NCBI GenBank assembly: GCA_037043235.1
Contig: JAWRVZ010000030.1
Location: 3,491,001 to 3,555,000 of the forward strand
Direction: 5' to 3'
DNA: 64,000 bases
From: Rhodeus uyekii
Taxonomy: Eukaryota > Chordata > Actinopteri > Cypriniformes > Acheilognathidae
Part shown: positions 42,665 through 54,849 of the stretch, one piece after another
Numbering within the stretch: the first letter of the stretch is position 1
Layout of the letters: every line of letters begins with the position of its first letter
Notes under the pieces: model-generated
Seen by the model: only the letters and a program-made list of their open reading frames with translations
Databases searched by the model: none
What the model was told of the DNA's origin: nothing
Made by a program: the position numbers and the translations under genes

Positions 42665-42848
42665 TGAGGTTCATTTGTAATGTTAATACATTTACATTTT
42701 ACATTTATGCATTTGGCAGATGCTTTTATCCAAAGCGACTTACATTGCATTCAAGGAACACACCGAATCAGTTCTTGTTTCCCTGGGATCGAACCCATGA
42801 CTTTGGCATTGCTAACACCAATGCGCTACTGATTGAGCTACAGGAAAG
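42665..42848 (-). mobile_element. tRNA-derived SINE, minus strand
   Basis: On the minus strand: A-box-like TGTAGCTCAATCAGTAGCGC, B-box GGGTTCGATCCC, then the body and a LINE-type tail (GCTTTGGATAAAAGC, CCAAATGCATAAATG). Near full length. Confidence 0.8.
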
Positions 42849-42959
42849 CTAATACGTTTATTGTTATTATTATTATTTTTTTTTTTATGTGATTAAGATT
42901 TGTTTTACCAATAAATACGTTTAGCTACAAAGTGCGAGTAGGAGGATCTTATAGTGCAA

Positions 42960-43427
42960 TGATGTACACTGCTCAAAAAAATTAAGGAGACGCTTAATCA
43001 TCACAGTATAACACCAAGTCAATTAAACTTCAGGGACATCAATCCGTCTGCTTAAGAAGCAAAAGTGATTGTGATTCAGTTTCACCTTCTTTGGTGCAAA
43101 TGAACATGACAACAGGTGCACTGGCTACTGGTGTGTTTGTTTCTGACCAAACTTTCAGAAACCGACTTCATGAGTGTGGCATGAGGACCCAACACCCTAG
43201 TGGGACCTGAGGTCACAGCTCACAACAGTGCAGAGAACGCAATAAAAAAAAGTCTCTTCATGGTTAAGAGAAGGTTCACACTGAGCATGTGACAGACATA
43301 AAAGGCACACCTGGTCTTAGGCACACCTTTGTCAGACCTTAAGCTGATGCAGTGGGCCAAGGGGTTCCTACTGGTGGGTGCATGATAATACCCAGCCTCA
43401 TGTGGCTAGAGAGTGTAGGCAGTTTTT
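42960..43427 (+). mobile_element. Tc1-like transposon, 5' part
   Basis: Shares with 57232 onwards AATTAAACTTCAGG, AAGCAAAAGTGATT and CAGTTTCACC. Transposase codons at the end read HDNTQPHVARECRQF, part of the DDE domain after the second Asp. The frame stops where an LTR element (43428-44644) has inserted; the rest resumes at about 44645. Confidence 0.7.
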
Positions 43428-44644
43428 ATGTGTGACGCTTTTCAGTCATCACTTAGAAGAATTTGTGAAGAAGAACCGGGAGACATTCAAGACTTTTAAT
43501 GTGACACGAAAATTAATACAAAATAAAAGTACTGGTGGCAGCCCCTCGCGGACGACTGCCACCCTCCCGCACACAAAACATAACATAAATCCCAGGCCTG
43601 GTCCTCTCTCGTCCTTCAATGTTATTGCTCCTCCTTTTATATCTCCGCTTCTTCTCACAGCTCATGCTCATCACCAGTCACCCCATGATGTGATGTTCTC
43701 ACATCCCTCAAACCTGCCCTGCTCGCCATATACCCCCAACGCCCGTTGCAGGCTGGGAGTACCCTGGCATCTGCGCTTCACTCCCCCTTTTCTCAGGGGG
43801 CCCTTAGGCGGCTGCGAAACCTGGGGAAAAGTACAGGCGAGGCCAGGGAAAAGGGAGATGGAGGTTTGAGGAGTGATGGAGACGAGACAGGAAACAGAAA
43901 AGAGAGAAAGTGAGAGGAAAAAAATATTCTTGGTCCGATTTCCAGACACACTGACTCTCGGTCCTCGACTGACCGAGTCTTTTGTGTTTTCTTTTGTGCT
44001 TTGTGTACGGTTTTCTTTCAACCTGTTGTACAGCACTTTGGTTGGCCTTTGGCCATTTTTAAATGTGCTTTATAAATAAACAGAACTTGAACTTGAACTT
44101 GAACTTGACCGGCTTTCAGTTCCCTGGCAAACGGGGCAAGTCCTCTGCTCCCTCGTGGACAGCAGCCTCCCATATTATTCTAAAAGAGTGTGGTCTCTAG
44201 CTCACCATCCTGCTCAATCCTTCTTGGCTCCAGTACCACCGCCTCAGGCAGCCCCTTTCACCCTCTTGTGCTGCCCGACCTCCTCAACACCGCGATTGCG
44301 CCTAGCCTCTTTCATTCATGGGTTTTGGCACCAATGTGATACAGCTCTTAGTTCGGGAAAGCGGGACCAGCGAATATTGAACAGACTTTTAATATGAAAT
44401 TAAAACAACTACAAAATAAAAGTATTGGTGAAAGCCCCTCAGGGACAGCTGCTGCCCCCATGAACATAAAACAACATAAACTCCAAGCCTGGTCCTCTCT
44501 CATCCTTCTCCTTTAATGCTTTCGCTCCTCCGTGAGATACGAGACCAGTGGCGGCACAGGTGGTACTCATTATCAATCACGCCACCGGCTCTTGTGATGC
44601 TCTCACGTCCCTTGACTCCGCCCTCCTTGCCACATTACGTGACA
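43428..44644 (-). mobile_element. LTR-flanked non-autonomous element inside a Tc1-like copy
   Basis: Two diverged direct repeats, about 43428-43730 and 44335-44644 (shared blocks: AAAATAAAAGTA, GGTG..AGCCCCTC, GGCCTGGTCCTCTCTC / AGCCTGGTCCTCTCTC, GATG..GTTCTCAC). Just left of the right copy, the minus strand reads TTGGTGCCAAAACCC, a good primer-binding-site match for a tRNA 3' end, placing the 5' LTR on the right and the element on the minus strand. The internal 600 bp has no retroviral-type gene; a LINE tail is nested inside. Confidence 0.65.
43985..44108 (+). mobile_element. LINE 3' tail with (TTGAAC)n
   Basis: TGTACAGCACTTTGG, then TTAAATGTGCTTTATAAATAAA and a run of TTGAAC units: the 3' end of a 5'-truncated fish LINE, nested in the LTR element. 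Confidence 0.65.
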
Positions 44645-44905
44645 AATGTCATTGACTGACCCTCGCGTTCTCGAGACTTAAATTGCGAACAATCAATTGA
44701 GAACCTCTAGGACAGTATGTATCGGAGCTGTTAAGTACCACCACAAACTGTCCAGGAGCTCACTGATGCCCTGATCCAGGTTTGGGAGGAGATCCCCAGG
44801 ACATCATCCGCAAGAGCATGACCAGATGTTGTTGTGTATACTGCCATGTGGGGGCTGTACACACTAATGACTATTATGAATTGCTGTGATGAACTTCATG
44901 CAAGT
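44645..44905 (+). mobile_element. Tc1-like transposon, 3' part
   Basis: Resumes the transposase coding sequence (GTCATTGACTGACCCTCGCG, ATTGAGAACCTC, the region of the final catalytic acid) and continues to the right end (ACTAATGACTATTATGAATTG). Frames are broken. Confidence 0.65.
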
Positions 44906-44924
44906 TAAAACAACCTTTAGCTTA

Positions 44925-44930
44925 AATGTT

Positions 44931-44980
<50 letters not shown>

Positions 44981-44985
44981 TAACA
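44925..44985. repeat. (TG)n(TA)n microsatellite
   Basis: TGTGTGTGTG followed by a TA run to about 44974. Confidence 0.9.
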
Positions 44986-45219
44986 ATTTGATTTGAAGCA
45001 AATTTTCTTTGGTTGACAAAATACGAAATGTACCAAAGCTATTATTGGAATTAAAACTCAAGATCTACATCTTACATCGTACCCTTACAAACTAAGTCAT
45101 CACAGTGACATTGCCCTGAATGAATTGCAGCCAAGGAGGGTCTACAATACCAGAAGAAAGTTATCCATCAGCAATCTCATTCACCAGCACAGGATCAGAC
45201 GCTCTTAACTCTTTCCCTG

Positions 45220-45672
45220 TGTAACAGAAGGGACTCACAGGCAGGGATCCAATCGCATTGGTCAGGGCAAACAGAGAGCATTCGTGGTCGGTAATCCAGG
45301 CGAGAGGTCAAGACAGGCATATAACAATCACAATCATTATTCCAGGCACAGGTCGGGGCAGGCAGAACAGGATCAATAACAGGTAACAGGCAGAAACGGT
45401 AACAGGCAAACTAAACAGGATAATAAACACTCAGACTGATAACCGGGGCTAATCAAGACTTTGCGGTGTGTGAACCGGTACTTTAGTCTTTTATAGTTCA
45501 TGTGATGAGTAACAGCTGGTGAGAACAAACAATCCTAATTGGGTCCAGCTGGTGTGTGTGATCAGTCCAGTGTACTGCATGATGGGAAATGTAGTGTGTA
45601 GTGTAGTGTCAGTATATGTGTGAGCTCCCTCTGGTGGCCGTGGAGGGGAGCGTAGAGCTCATATTCATAACA
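45220..45672 (-). repeat. Solo LTR
   Basis: On the minus strand begins TGTTATGAATATG and ends CTTCTGTTACA; flanks CCCTG and CCCAG form a 4-of-5 target duplication. No internal region on either side. Confidence 0.6.
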
Positions 45673-45677
45673 CCCAG

Positions 45678-46070
45678 AATATTTTGTTGTATGGATATCT
45701 GAACATACAATACAGTATATCAAAAGAAAGAACAGAGCCTCTTCTTAAAAACAATAACAACCTTTTATTCTAGCTTCATGGATTATTTTTTAATCAACAG
45801 TTGAATGTAGGTTTCATGAAAAAAAGCAAAGGTTCAGGAAAATCCAGTTTGTCAAAGACTGGATTCAGAGCAATGAGCAAACATCCCCAAAGCTTGCACA
45901 AATCTCTACCTTTTCACAGGTTTGAGATTCATTCATTAACATTAGACAGTTTTGATTACATGTTGTTTAATATTTGATGATTGTGATAGCTTACATGAGT
46001 ACAAGCAATGCGCATACCACTTGTATATCACATGGATTGCTGGAAAATTACAAATAAAGATTCCACAAGG
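45678..46070. other. Non-coding stretch, no feature seen
   Basis: AT-rich; nothing recognised. Confidence 0.35.
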
Positions 46071-46074
46071 GAGA

Positions 46075-46745
46075 TTACAAAAGGGGCGTTTGCACCAGAG
46101 GAACCTTCACATAGTTCCTAGAGCTAATGTCAGAAGTACCCAGTTTTTGGTGTGTTCACACGGGAGGAACTGGGACTGAACTTGCGAAGGCCTTTTGGGG
46201 GAACTAATTTAGCTCCTACTTCAGAGTAGGGTCTAACACTGCACAATGGGATCTACCAGGTGACGCAAGTGTACGATGAGTGGTCAAACGCATATTTGAA
46301 ACAGCACCCTCTATTTTTAAAAAGTCATGTAAATGCACACAGTTTACTCCACAAGCACACAGAAACATACAGACAGCTAATGTTAACAGTATTTACCTGT
46401 TGCCTTTGCCATCAGTGTTGTGTTCTTTTCTCAAAGTTGATGATTTATAGTAATGATGATTTTTTTTTTAATCTTTCCATTACATAACTTATACGTCTAC
46501 ATTCAATTTCCATTATCACGAAATCCACACACAACAAAAACACAGCTCAGATTACGGCGTTCTCTATTCTGCAGTTGTTGAATGCCAGACTTAAATTATG
46601 TCGCTTCCAGAAGGCTTCCAGAGCTCCTACTGGCAGTGCAAATGCAACCAGAAAAAATGGCTCTAGGGGAACATTTAATTCCCTGCTGGCATGGTCCTGT
46701 AACTAAGTTCCTATAACTACCCAGTGTGAAAGCTCCTATACTGAT
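46075..46745. mobile_element. Possible Harbinger-like MITE
   Basis: Left AAGGGGCGTTTGCACCAG and right CCCAGTGTGAAAGCTCCT are imperfect inverted repeats, with AGAGGAAC/CTAGGAAC-type motifs repeated inside. Target duplication not resolved; tentative. Confidence 0.35.
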
Positions 46746-46940
46746 GTTATCAAAGAACCATTTCTAGACTCCTCAAGAACATTTTTTTGAGCAGTTCTTA
46801 AAATATATTTTTTCCCTTAGTGTAAAGAAGATTTTAATAATCTAAAGAACCCTTTTCTTTACAAAGAACCTTTTCTGCATTGAAAAGGTTTCATGAATGT
46901 TAAAGGCTCTTCATGGAAACATAGACGCCAATAAGGTGCT
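46746..46940. repeat. AAGAACC-type foldback MITE
   Basis: Multiple inverted AAGAACC/GGTTCTT-like words (AAAGAACCATTTC, AAAGAACCTTTTCTGC, AAAGGCTCTTCATGG). A common kind of small cyprinid MITE; not coding. Confidence 0.45.
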
Positions 46941-47680
46941 TTTGTTATAAAAATTTTAAGATGTTATAGCATCTACCAGCAAGGCTATGCTAACCAGCAA
47001 ACACACGATCCTTGAGTACAGCCAAATTGTTCAACCCAGCAAATATTACACGAATAGCTCAGAATTGGACAAATTCAACAGTATAGCTACAACAAGAACT
47101 AATTCCCACCTCAAATTATGTGGCGTCCTAATCATGGAGTCCATTGACAATATAATCATAGCGCAGTCAGGTTGTGAAACACAGGCAATTTGCTAAGTAT
47201 CACATCTTTAAGGGGTTGTCTCAATTGACAATTTGCAGACAGGCGCCTGAAAAGGGGCCAATTAAGCTAATGAGGGGGTGGAATCTAGGTATCCACGACT
47301 GCATTTTGAAACCACTCTACTTTGCACAGATAAAGCAAACATTAGTGCTGTTCTAACACTGAAGCACCTGGAAAAAGACATTAAATTCAATATTTAGCCC
47401 AATTTGATTCAGTTCCAGACTGTACAAAACAGGTGTCAAAATATGTGCTTCTTTTGGTCCTCAGGATGTACCAAATCTAATTGTATGATATTCATTCCAT
47501 AATTATTACTGTAGAAGAGAAAGTAAAATTTTCACATTTAAATCCTACATTTATTATTATTTCAATTCTGGGCTGCCAGATGGAGCTTGCTATGAAATGC
47601 TTTTATAAATAAATGTGAAGATATTTATGATTGATTTTGAGGTTAGAATTTAACAGTAAAGACATTCTATTTTAACATAT
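46941..47680. other. Non-coding stretch, no feature seen
   Basis: AT-rich DNA without recognisable elements. Confidence 0.35.
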
Positions 47681-47682
47681 TT

Positions 47683-49428
47683 TAAAGGGGTCCTAATATG
47701 GCCTTTTTTTTTATAAAGTCTTGATGTTGTTTTTGGGGTGTACTTGAAGTAGTGCTAGAATATGCTTTTATGCAGTTTAGTTTTGATGAAGCCCCTTCCA
47801 AAATATAAAAAGTGTTGTGATTGTTTAGCTCGCCTAGAGTGTTGTGATTTGTACCACACGAATGCGCATGTTCAGGAAATGTCACACCCCATACCATAAC
47901 TGCGAGATCTACTCAGATGCATGCAATATTAAGCATGCCGTCAATTTCAGACAAATTCAGACTTCAGATTGTTAACACAGGAGAATGATGCAGAACAGAT
48001 TTCATGCGCAGACTATGCTAGCTTAGATTTCACAGGGTGTTTCAGAGTGGTATATTTATTTTTTGTAGTTTTGATACAATTGTTGATACAATGTTATACA
48101 CCATTGACTCTTCATACTTGTCAGAAAACTTGTCAAGACAAACAGCAATCGATCACAAATCCATGGTTATTTTCCTAAGTTACGATGAACAGCCTTACAA
48201 AAGGGAGAGTGTTGGCTAACATGCTAACATTGGCTAACATTGTTTACATCATAGCAACAACATAAAACCTACAATTGAAACTGTTAATAGAAAACACAAC
48301 TACAAATAATAAGACATACTTACAAGTTGTGATCCACAAACAACAGATTTTCCAGACAAAATAGGTACTGCTCCATTTGAGGAGAAGCCTTTGTGTGTAG
48401 CCACATTGTACTGGAAGCTGTTCAGCGTGAAATGGACAGAACACAGATCAATGTTGGGGTTAAAATGTTATAAAGTTCTAAGTTCATCCGTCTTAAGAAG
48501 GTCAAACAAATGAGTTTTGGAAATGTTGGATAAAACAACATCTATTTGACATAGCAACAACACTGTCTTCTAATGCAGCTCAACCAGACCTCAGCCAATT
48601 GCATATTTTGTGGGCGGGGATTATTTAAATTAGTAACATTGTGACTTCACCATAGCCAGAAGAAAATGCGTTATAGTCCAAACAAGTTGTTCATTGTAGT
48701 TCTTAAAGGGCCAGTCACACAGCGAAAACGCATGAAACACGCACGAATTATGCACAGATTTTCGTTTCTGCGCGGAGCGTGCGTCGTATGCGTAATTCGT
48801 CGGTGGTACAAACATGGACCATCAGTGATTGTAAGTGGATGTGCGTCGAAGGCGGTTTGTGCGTGATTTTGAGTTTTGAACGGTTCAAAATTTTTGCGTC
48901 GGTGTGCATTATTCATGAGTCGGCGTGCGCAATTTATGCATCGAGTATGCGTGACTATGCACTGGACACGCGTCGGCCGTCAGTGCTTATGCGTCGGGTT
49001 CAAAACCGTGCACGTCCACTGATGCCCCACCTTCATATCACGCATGAACCGCGCTTGTATCACGTTCATTAGACTGACAATGTGGATTCTGAAAGTGCTT
49101 GTACGTGGAACGTTCGCGAAGCATGCGTGTTTGGACGTGCTCCGTCAGTGATTCATGCATCGGGCGTACGTCGAATGTTCGTGGAATACTTTGGTCAATT
49201 TCTCAACGCACAAGCAAGCACAAACCCAATCTGTGCGTGATTTGTGAGTGATTCGTGCGTGATCGGCTGTGTGACTGGCCCTTAAGGGGGTTCTGTTAAA
49301 CAAAATATCTCCTTTTGGAATGGACTGAGTTTTGTAACCTTGCAGGGTTTTTTTAATGCTCAAACAACAACATTACACACTAACTAAAGTCGAAAAGGTT
49401 AAAAAGCACAATCAGATCCTTTTAAATC
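47683..49428. mobile_element. Non-autonomous DNA transposon (AAAGGGGTCCT-type ends), interrupted
   Basis: Left TTTTAAAGGGGTCCTAATA and right AGATCCTTTTAAATC are imperfect inverted ends; the right interior has GTAACCTTGCAGGG and CATTACACACTAACTAAAG, known to me from an abundant cyprinid repeat. A second MITE (48705-49284) sits inside. Target duplication unresolved. Confidence 0.45.
48705..49284. mobile_element. CpG-rich Harbinger-like MITE, copy 1
   Basis: Ends AAGGGCCAGTCACACAGC and GCTGTGTGACTGGCCCTT are perfect inverted repeats, with TTA-like bases outside. The inside is unusually CpG-rich, with GCGTGATT/AATCACGC-type words in both orientations and a central TTTTGAACGGTTCAAAA palindrome. 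Related copy at 50711-51270. Confidence 0.75.
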
Positions 49429-50710
49429 AAGAATTATAGTTTACCCCATTTCTTACTTCTTTTGAAAATTTGCAATGAAAACTATTTTGCTGATACAAGT
49501 TGATGCTCTTTACTAAACCTATATTGAACTGGATTTGTATTTGAGAATTGGATTGGAAATGTAGAAAACAAATGCATGCAAGTCTTTCATAAACGTGCTG
49601 CTTTCTCCCCTCGTTTTTCAAATATGCGGATAACAAAATAATATATTTATTAATGCTCAGTGCCAATTTATTAAAAAAATATATAAATAAACCTCTCATA
49701 AAAAAATAAAAAAAAACTTCATAAAGCGTGTATTTTGCAATATGAACTAATCAGAGACTTGGGGGAAGAAAAAAGGTCCTTTTGACCAGACTCTTTTTAA
49801 ATGTAATTTATTTTCAGTTGATTCACAGCCTAAATGGGGGACTGATATCTGCTGTGTTAAAAATAAAGACATTAAATTAAGCTAAAGACTTTGAACTTTT
49901 TGAAATAACGATGACAAAGTCTTTATCAAGAGGCTGATGCATCACCAAAAGTAAACAAATCGGACTACACAGGATATTAATTTCAACATAACTATTGTAA
50001 AAACAATTAGTCTGTCAAATGTTTTCATGTTGTGCAAGGTTTTCAGGCCAATACAAACGTTATAGTATGTGGCCTACATTTCTTCAGCACTGCTCCCTGT
50101 GTTCTTCAGAAATCCTTTATGTCAAGTTGCTGTTGGACGTCTCCCAAACCCCTCAGGCTTATTGGTACTGTGTCTGCAGAACTAATAGAGGACAACCAAA
50201 GGTAACAAGGCATTTTGGAACAGTGCTAAGTACAGAAAATATGGTCACAGTGCTACAGGGGACTCTACTGTATAAGACAAACTGAACTGCTATTAAATTG
50301 ACTACAACCATCGGCTTCACCCATTGTTTTCACCAATTGTGGTGAAAGATATATATGGCCTGTTACAGAAGTCAGACTGATCTATAGGGTCTTTATTTAG
50401 AATTATCGGAGCATGTAAGACAATCTGTGATCTTGGATTTTCTTCACAGTTCAAGGTGGAGGGAAAGGGTTGCAAAACATGGGAGGCAACAACTATAAGA
50501 AACAGTTTATTGAAAGATTATATTTTTTCCTTCAGAACTCAGCTTGTACATTGGACATCAAGTGCAACAATACATCCTTACAATCATCATAAACTGCATA
50601 GGCACAACAATATATAAAATAATAGTTCAATAATAATACAATATAAATATAATAGTAATATACAATAATAATATAACAATACAAAAATTCACCATCCAAA
50701 ATGATGTTGT
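49429..50710. other. Non-coding stretch, no feature seen
   Basis: AT-rich; short open frames only (for example 50019-50285), not recognised. Confidence 0.35.
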
Positions 50711-51270
50711 AAAGGGCCAGTCACACAGCGAAAACTCATGAATCACGCACGAATAATCGTTTCTGCGAGGAGTGTGCGTCGTATGCGTAATTCGTAGGTG
50801 GAACGAACGTGGACCGTCAGTGATTGTAAGTGGATGTGCGTCGAAGGCGGTTTGTGCGTGATTTTGAGTTTTGAACGGTTCAAAATTTTTCCGTTATTTT
50901 TGCGTCATTCATGAGTCGACGTGCGTAGTTTATGCTTTGAGTTTGCATGACAATGCGCAGGACACTCGGAACTGGTCCGAAACCGTGCACGTCCACTGAC
51001 GCCCCATCTTCATATCACGCATGAACCGCGCACGTATCACGTTCATTCCACTGACATCTACTGACAATGTGTATTCTGAAAGTGCTTGTACGTGGAACGT
51101 TCGCGAAGCATGCGTGTTTGGACGCACTCCGTCAGTGATTCATGCGTCGGGCATGCGTCGAATGTTCGTGGAATACTTTGGTCAATTTCTCGACGCACAA
51201 GCACACACAAACCCAATATGTGCGTGATTTGTGAGTGATTCGTGCGTGATCGGCTGTGTGACTGGCCCTT
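50711..51270. mobile_element. CpG-rich Harbinger-like MITE, copy 2
   Basis: Same perfect inverted ends and the same internal order as 48705-49284 (GTGCGTCGAAGGCGG, GAACGGTTCAAAATTTTT, ACGTGGAACGTTCGCG), with scattered changes and small deletions. Confidence 0.75.
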
Positions 51271-52024
51271 AAAGTGAAGGTGTTCTTAAAGATGGGAGAC
51301 TATTAGTAACAAGACCTATATCCATAAACAGTTTTGGGGATAAAAGCAAGGTTTTGCAATCTAAGCTACTTACTTTGCTGTGCTGATCAACATACAAGGG
51401 CACATGTAAAGAATTTTAAATGTATACTGAAGAACACATTACAGTTCAAATAAAAAAACAAAACATTAAAATGTTCTAAATTTAATTGTTCAACCTCATC
51501 ATTACAGATGTTTAATTACAAATATATTTATATACATTACATAAAAATTTCAATAAATGTCATTAAAGTACATTTTAGTTTACTATAAATGCTTGTCAGT
51601 ACATTCGACAGAACAAACCATCTTATAAAGTGAATAGAAATAATTATGAAATTACATATAATAATTACATATATACATAGATAATTCTAAGTAGGTTGAA
51701 ACAACAGAAAGGTTGCTTTCATTCTTTCATGCAAAAGAAACAACAAAACAAAAATCTTTTGCGTCACTCGTAACACGACACACAGTGATAATGTCAAAAC
51801 TGGTCACGGGAATGCCGGAAGCAACTTTGCATTTTACGCTTTAACAGCGGAGTTCTGTGCTTTAACTCAACAGGGTTCTTTAGAAAGTGAGATGACTTAT
51901 TTGGGGATTTATTTGCACCTCCATTTTTCATGTCTTGACAGAAAATAATTTACCATCCAAAATGACTTTTCAACTTCAATTTTACTGCAGTTTTTAAAGA
52001 AATTAAAAAGGTTTGAAATGATTT
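51271..52024. other. Non-coding stretch, no feature seen
   Basis: AT-rich; nothing recognised. Confidence 0.35.
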
Positions 52025-52292
52025 TGTCACAGTCATGTCTCGTCACTCCCTGTTGTTAGTCTCGTCAGGTGTTACTCATTATCCTGTCTATTTAAACCCT
52101 CATGTTCTCCCTTGTCGTTGCCGATTGTTAACGTTTCCATGTGTCTCCGTGTTTCCCTTGAGCCTTGCACAAATGTGCTTTTTTTCCTTTCTTTTGTATT
52201 TAAAGTGTTTTTATTTTGTTTATTAAAGAAGAGTTTTCCGTTTATCCCTGTCTTCCGTGTTTTAATCACTTCCACTACTACAACCCGTCACA
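52025..52292 (+). repeat. Solo LTR, plus strand
   Basis: TGTCACAGTCATG...CCCGTCACA, T-rich with TTTATTAAAG near its end. Flanks GATTT and GTTTT are a 4-of-5 target duplication. Same family as 53698-54069 (shared TTAACGTTTC/GAAACGTTAA-type and CACAAATGTGC-type blocks), which is inverted relative to it. Confidence 0.65.
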
Positions 52293-52539
52293 GTTTTAGA
52301 TTTACTGTTATTATTTTATATATATATGCAGAAAATAATATAAAGAAAAGTCATTCTGAGAATTCTGAGAATTTAAAATCTGTTATGCAGATTAATCTCT
52401 CTGGAATTTCTCTTAATTAAATTCTCTCTCAATTCTCTCATTTAAAACTCAATTTTAGAGAGAAAGAAAATTATAATTAAGCTTACATTTCTTACTATAG
52501 TTACAGCAGCATAGTACAAACAGTTTAGTATGCAAAGAG

Positions 52540-52760
52540 TTAATGTGTGGAGGTTAATGGGCTGGAGGCAAAGAGTACCTCATTGCTGATAAGACTGTTT
52601 GTGAATTGATTTGGTTATGCTTCATTGATAGTAACAGGAGCCGGCCTTTGTTTCAGAGACAAACAATGTCAAAGCCCCCTTCAGCTCTGACGTGGAATGC
52701 GAAAGCAGTGGGTCAGGTTGAAACTATTAGGTCAGACAAGGAGAGAAGGTGGAGGAATAT
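52540..52760. other. Candidate conserved non-coding stretch
   Basis: Non-repetitive sequence with a SOX-like and TCF-like word side by side (GACAAACAATGTCAAAGCC) and GGCCTTTGTTTCAG. Impression only. Confidence 0.25.
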
Positions 52761-52924
52761 CTTTTTAAATTTTATACTGGTTTGTGTAAGTTTTAGTCTT
52801 GATCTTTCTGGTATATTGACGGACTCAAGGTTTGGCAGGTTAGCATGGCCCTTTAGTCCCTTCTGCTAGATGATGCAAATGAAACATATATTGCTGCTAA
52901 ATACACTTTTCTCCATTTGATATA

Positions 52925-53010
52925 ATTTTTTTGTGTCAGAAGATCCATATGCAGCCGTCAAAAGAGCCATATATGGCTTGCGAGCCATAGGTTCCGGACC
53001 CCTGGCATAT
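52925..53010. mobile_element. hAT-like terminal fragment
   Basis: AAGAGCCATATATGGCTTGC and GAGCCATAGGTTCCGG leading to CCCCTGG, the inverted-terminal type of fish hAT elements. Only one end is present. Confidence 0.5.
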
Positions 53011-53319
53011 CTTTGTTGATCACATGGTTGATGGGTTAGTGACGTTCCGTCATTCTGTCTCCTTATGGTGCAGTTAATCACCTCACCAATACAGACCATA
53101 TTAACGCACACACAGATACACAGCTTCTCCAAGGCTGAACTCAGCTCAGGCTCAAACTATCAACAGAAAGACTACCCAAACATTCTGATAACATGTTCTA
53201 TCTGGTGAGAAGTGCTGACAATATTCATCCTTACTCTATGGAAAACTACAGAAAAGTAAAGAAAGGCTTTAAGTAATAATTGGTTACATAGGTAATAGAC
53301 TGAAGTGTAAGAAAAAAAT

Positions 53320-53323
53320 AAAT

Positions 53324-53357
<34 letters not shown>
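53320..53357. repeat. (TA)n microsatellite
   Basis: Uninterrupted AT run. Confidence 0.9.
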
Positions 53358-53360
<3 letters not shown>

Positions 53361-53407
53361 AGCGGCAATGGATTTCCAAATCATCTTTTAGCATATTTTG
53401 TGGTTTT

Positions 53408-53560
53408 CCTGTAGCTCAAACAGTACGTGGCACTTGCAATGCCAAGATCATGGACTTGATTCCCAAGGAAAGCAAGAACCAATAAGAATATCAATGTGTA
53501 TCTTGAATGCAATGTAAGTTGCTTTGGATAAAAGCGTCTGCCAAATGTATACATGTAAAT
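53408..53560 (+). mobile_element. tRNA-derived SINE, plus strand
   Basis: A-box-like CTGTAGCTCAAACAGTA, B-box-like TGGACTTGATTCCC, body, then TTGCTTTGGATAAAAGCGTC and CCAAATGTATACATG at the 3' end. Confidence 0.75.
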
Positions 53561-53697
53561 ATATATATATATATAAAATAGTACTATAAAAGAACACATG
53601 CAAAATGAATGTGTTCAGACACTGAATTTGCATGTTAATTGCAATTATTAATTTTTCTATACTTTAAATTTAATGTAGTTTAATGTAATAGGCTATC

Positions 53698-54069
53698 TGT
53701 AACGGGAAGTTGCGTAGAGGAAGACGAAAACACGGAAGACAGGGGTCAACGGAAAAGTCTATTTATTAAACAAAAACAAAAACACTTTAACTATAAACAG
53801 AAAACGGCACACTTGTGCATAAACAAACGGAAACTCAGACTTAGAAAATATAGAGAACCAGGAAACATGTAGAAACATACACACTTGGAGTGCAACGACA
53901 TAGGAACGTTAACAATCGACAACCACAAGGGAGAACATGAGGGTTTAAATACACTGAAGTAATGGGAAACACCTGACACGACTAACAATGGGAGTGGCAA
54001 ACTAGACGGAAACACAAAGGATCACACAGGAGGAAACACAAAGTGACGAGACACAAAATGACTGTGACA
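53698..54069 (-). repeat. Solo LTR, minus strand
   Basis: On the minus strand TGTCACAGTCATTTTG...CTTCCCGTTACA; flanks CTATC and CTGTC are a 4-of-5 target duplication. Related to 52025-52292 and, more distantly, to 1-402. Confidence 0.65.
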
Positions 54070-54149
54070 CTGTCGATTTAACACATTCATATGAATAATA
54101 AGTTAAAAAAAATAATGCATTAATTGCGATATTATCCATAGTGCTTCAG

Positions 54150-54720
54150 CCCCAGAATATAAGAATAATTCAACGTTTGGGGCTGAACACACAATATGAC
54201 ACTGGTTTCTTCCATGACCTCGACACCTCTGTGTGGGGGTTGGGTAAGAACGGTACTCCCCAATGAGGAGGTTTAGCAATTATCTCCTCATACACGAGAG
54301 ATAAAGGTGGTGAGGTGGCGGATATCCTGTCTCAATACTGACAACATCCAGTTCCTCAGACCTGGATAGCTCTAGTAGTGGTGCCTCACCTGGGTGGAAG
54401 AAACGACAAAGAATGGTTCCAAACCCTGGGATAAGGCACTGAACCTAGCATGTGAGGGCTGAGAAAGAGCTGGGCCTGTCTCTAACCGCTCTGCCAGATC
54501 CATCTGCAAACCCAATGATCTGAGTTTCTGTTATGCCGCAGCAGCAGTGGGACCCGAACCATGGGAAATGCGAGCCGAGGCGCTCACCTTGACAAGAGCT
54601 TGACCTTGCACCAGACAAGAGCGAAGTGTTCTCAATGCAAACCGCTCACAATGCTCACGACCAGGGGAAGTGATTAGTCACTGGAGACGGCGAGAGCGCG
54701 TTCTGTTGTGCAGCGTAGTA
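54150..54720 (-). pseudogene. DIRS gag relic, minus strand
   Basis: Minus-strand codons include MDLAERLETGPALSQPS (compare QMDLAELAGVGPALPQLS in the gag at 11573) and, further on, VPFLPNPHTEVSRSWKKPV (compare MPFIPDLHAEVSRSWGRP). Stops and frameshifts separate them. No terminal repeats are seen next to it. Confidence 0.6.
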
Positions 54721-54849
54721 TTTCCTGGCAGGAAGGATTAATTTAGATTCGTTGCTTGGTGTTATTTTTGCACCTTCATCATGATTTAGCACTTAATTTT
54801 TTACAACTTTGTTTGCTGTTGGTTTTACTTTGCACTTAAGTAGGCTTCT

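Noticed and set aside
42665..42848. tRNA genes (also at 34635 and 53408)
   Set aside because: A and B boxes exist but the sequences do not form a full cloverleaf and are followed by SINE bodies with LINE tails.
43378..43869. 163-codon plus-strand ORF as one gene
   Set aside because: It runs from a Tc1-like transposase fragment into an inserted LTR; a chance fusion.
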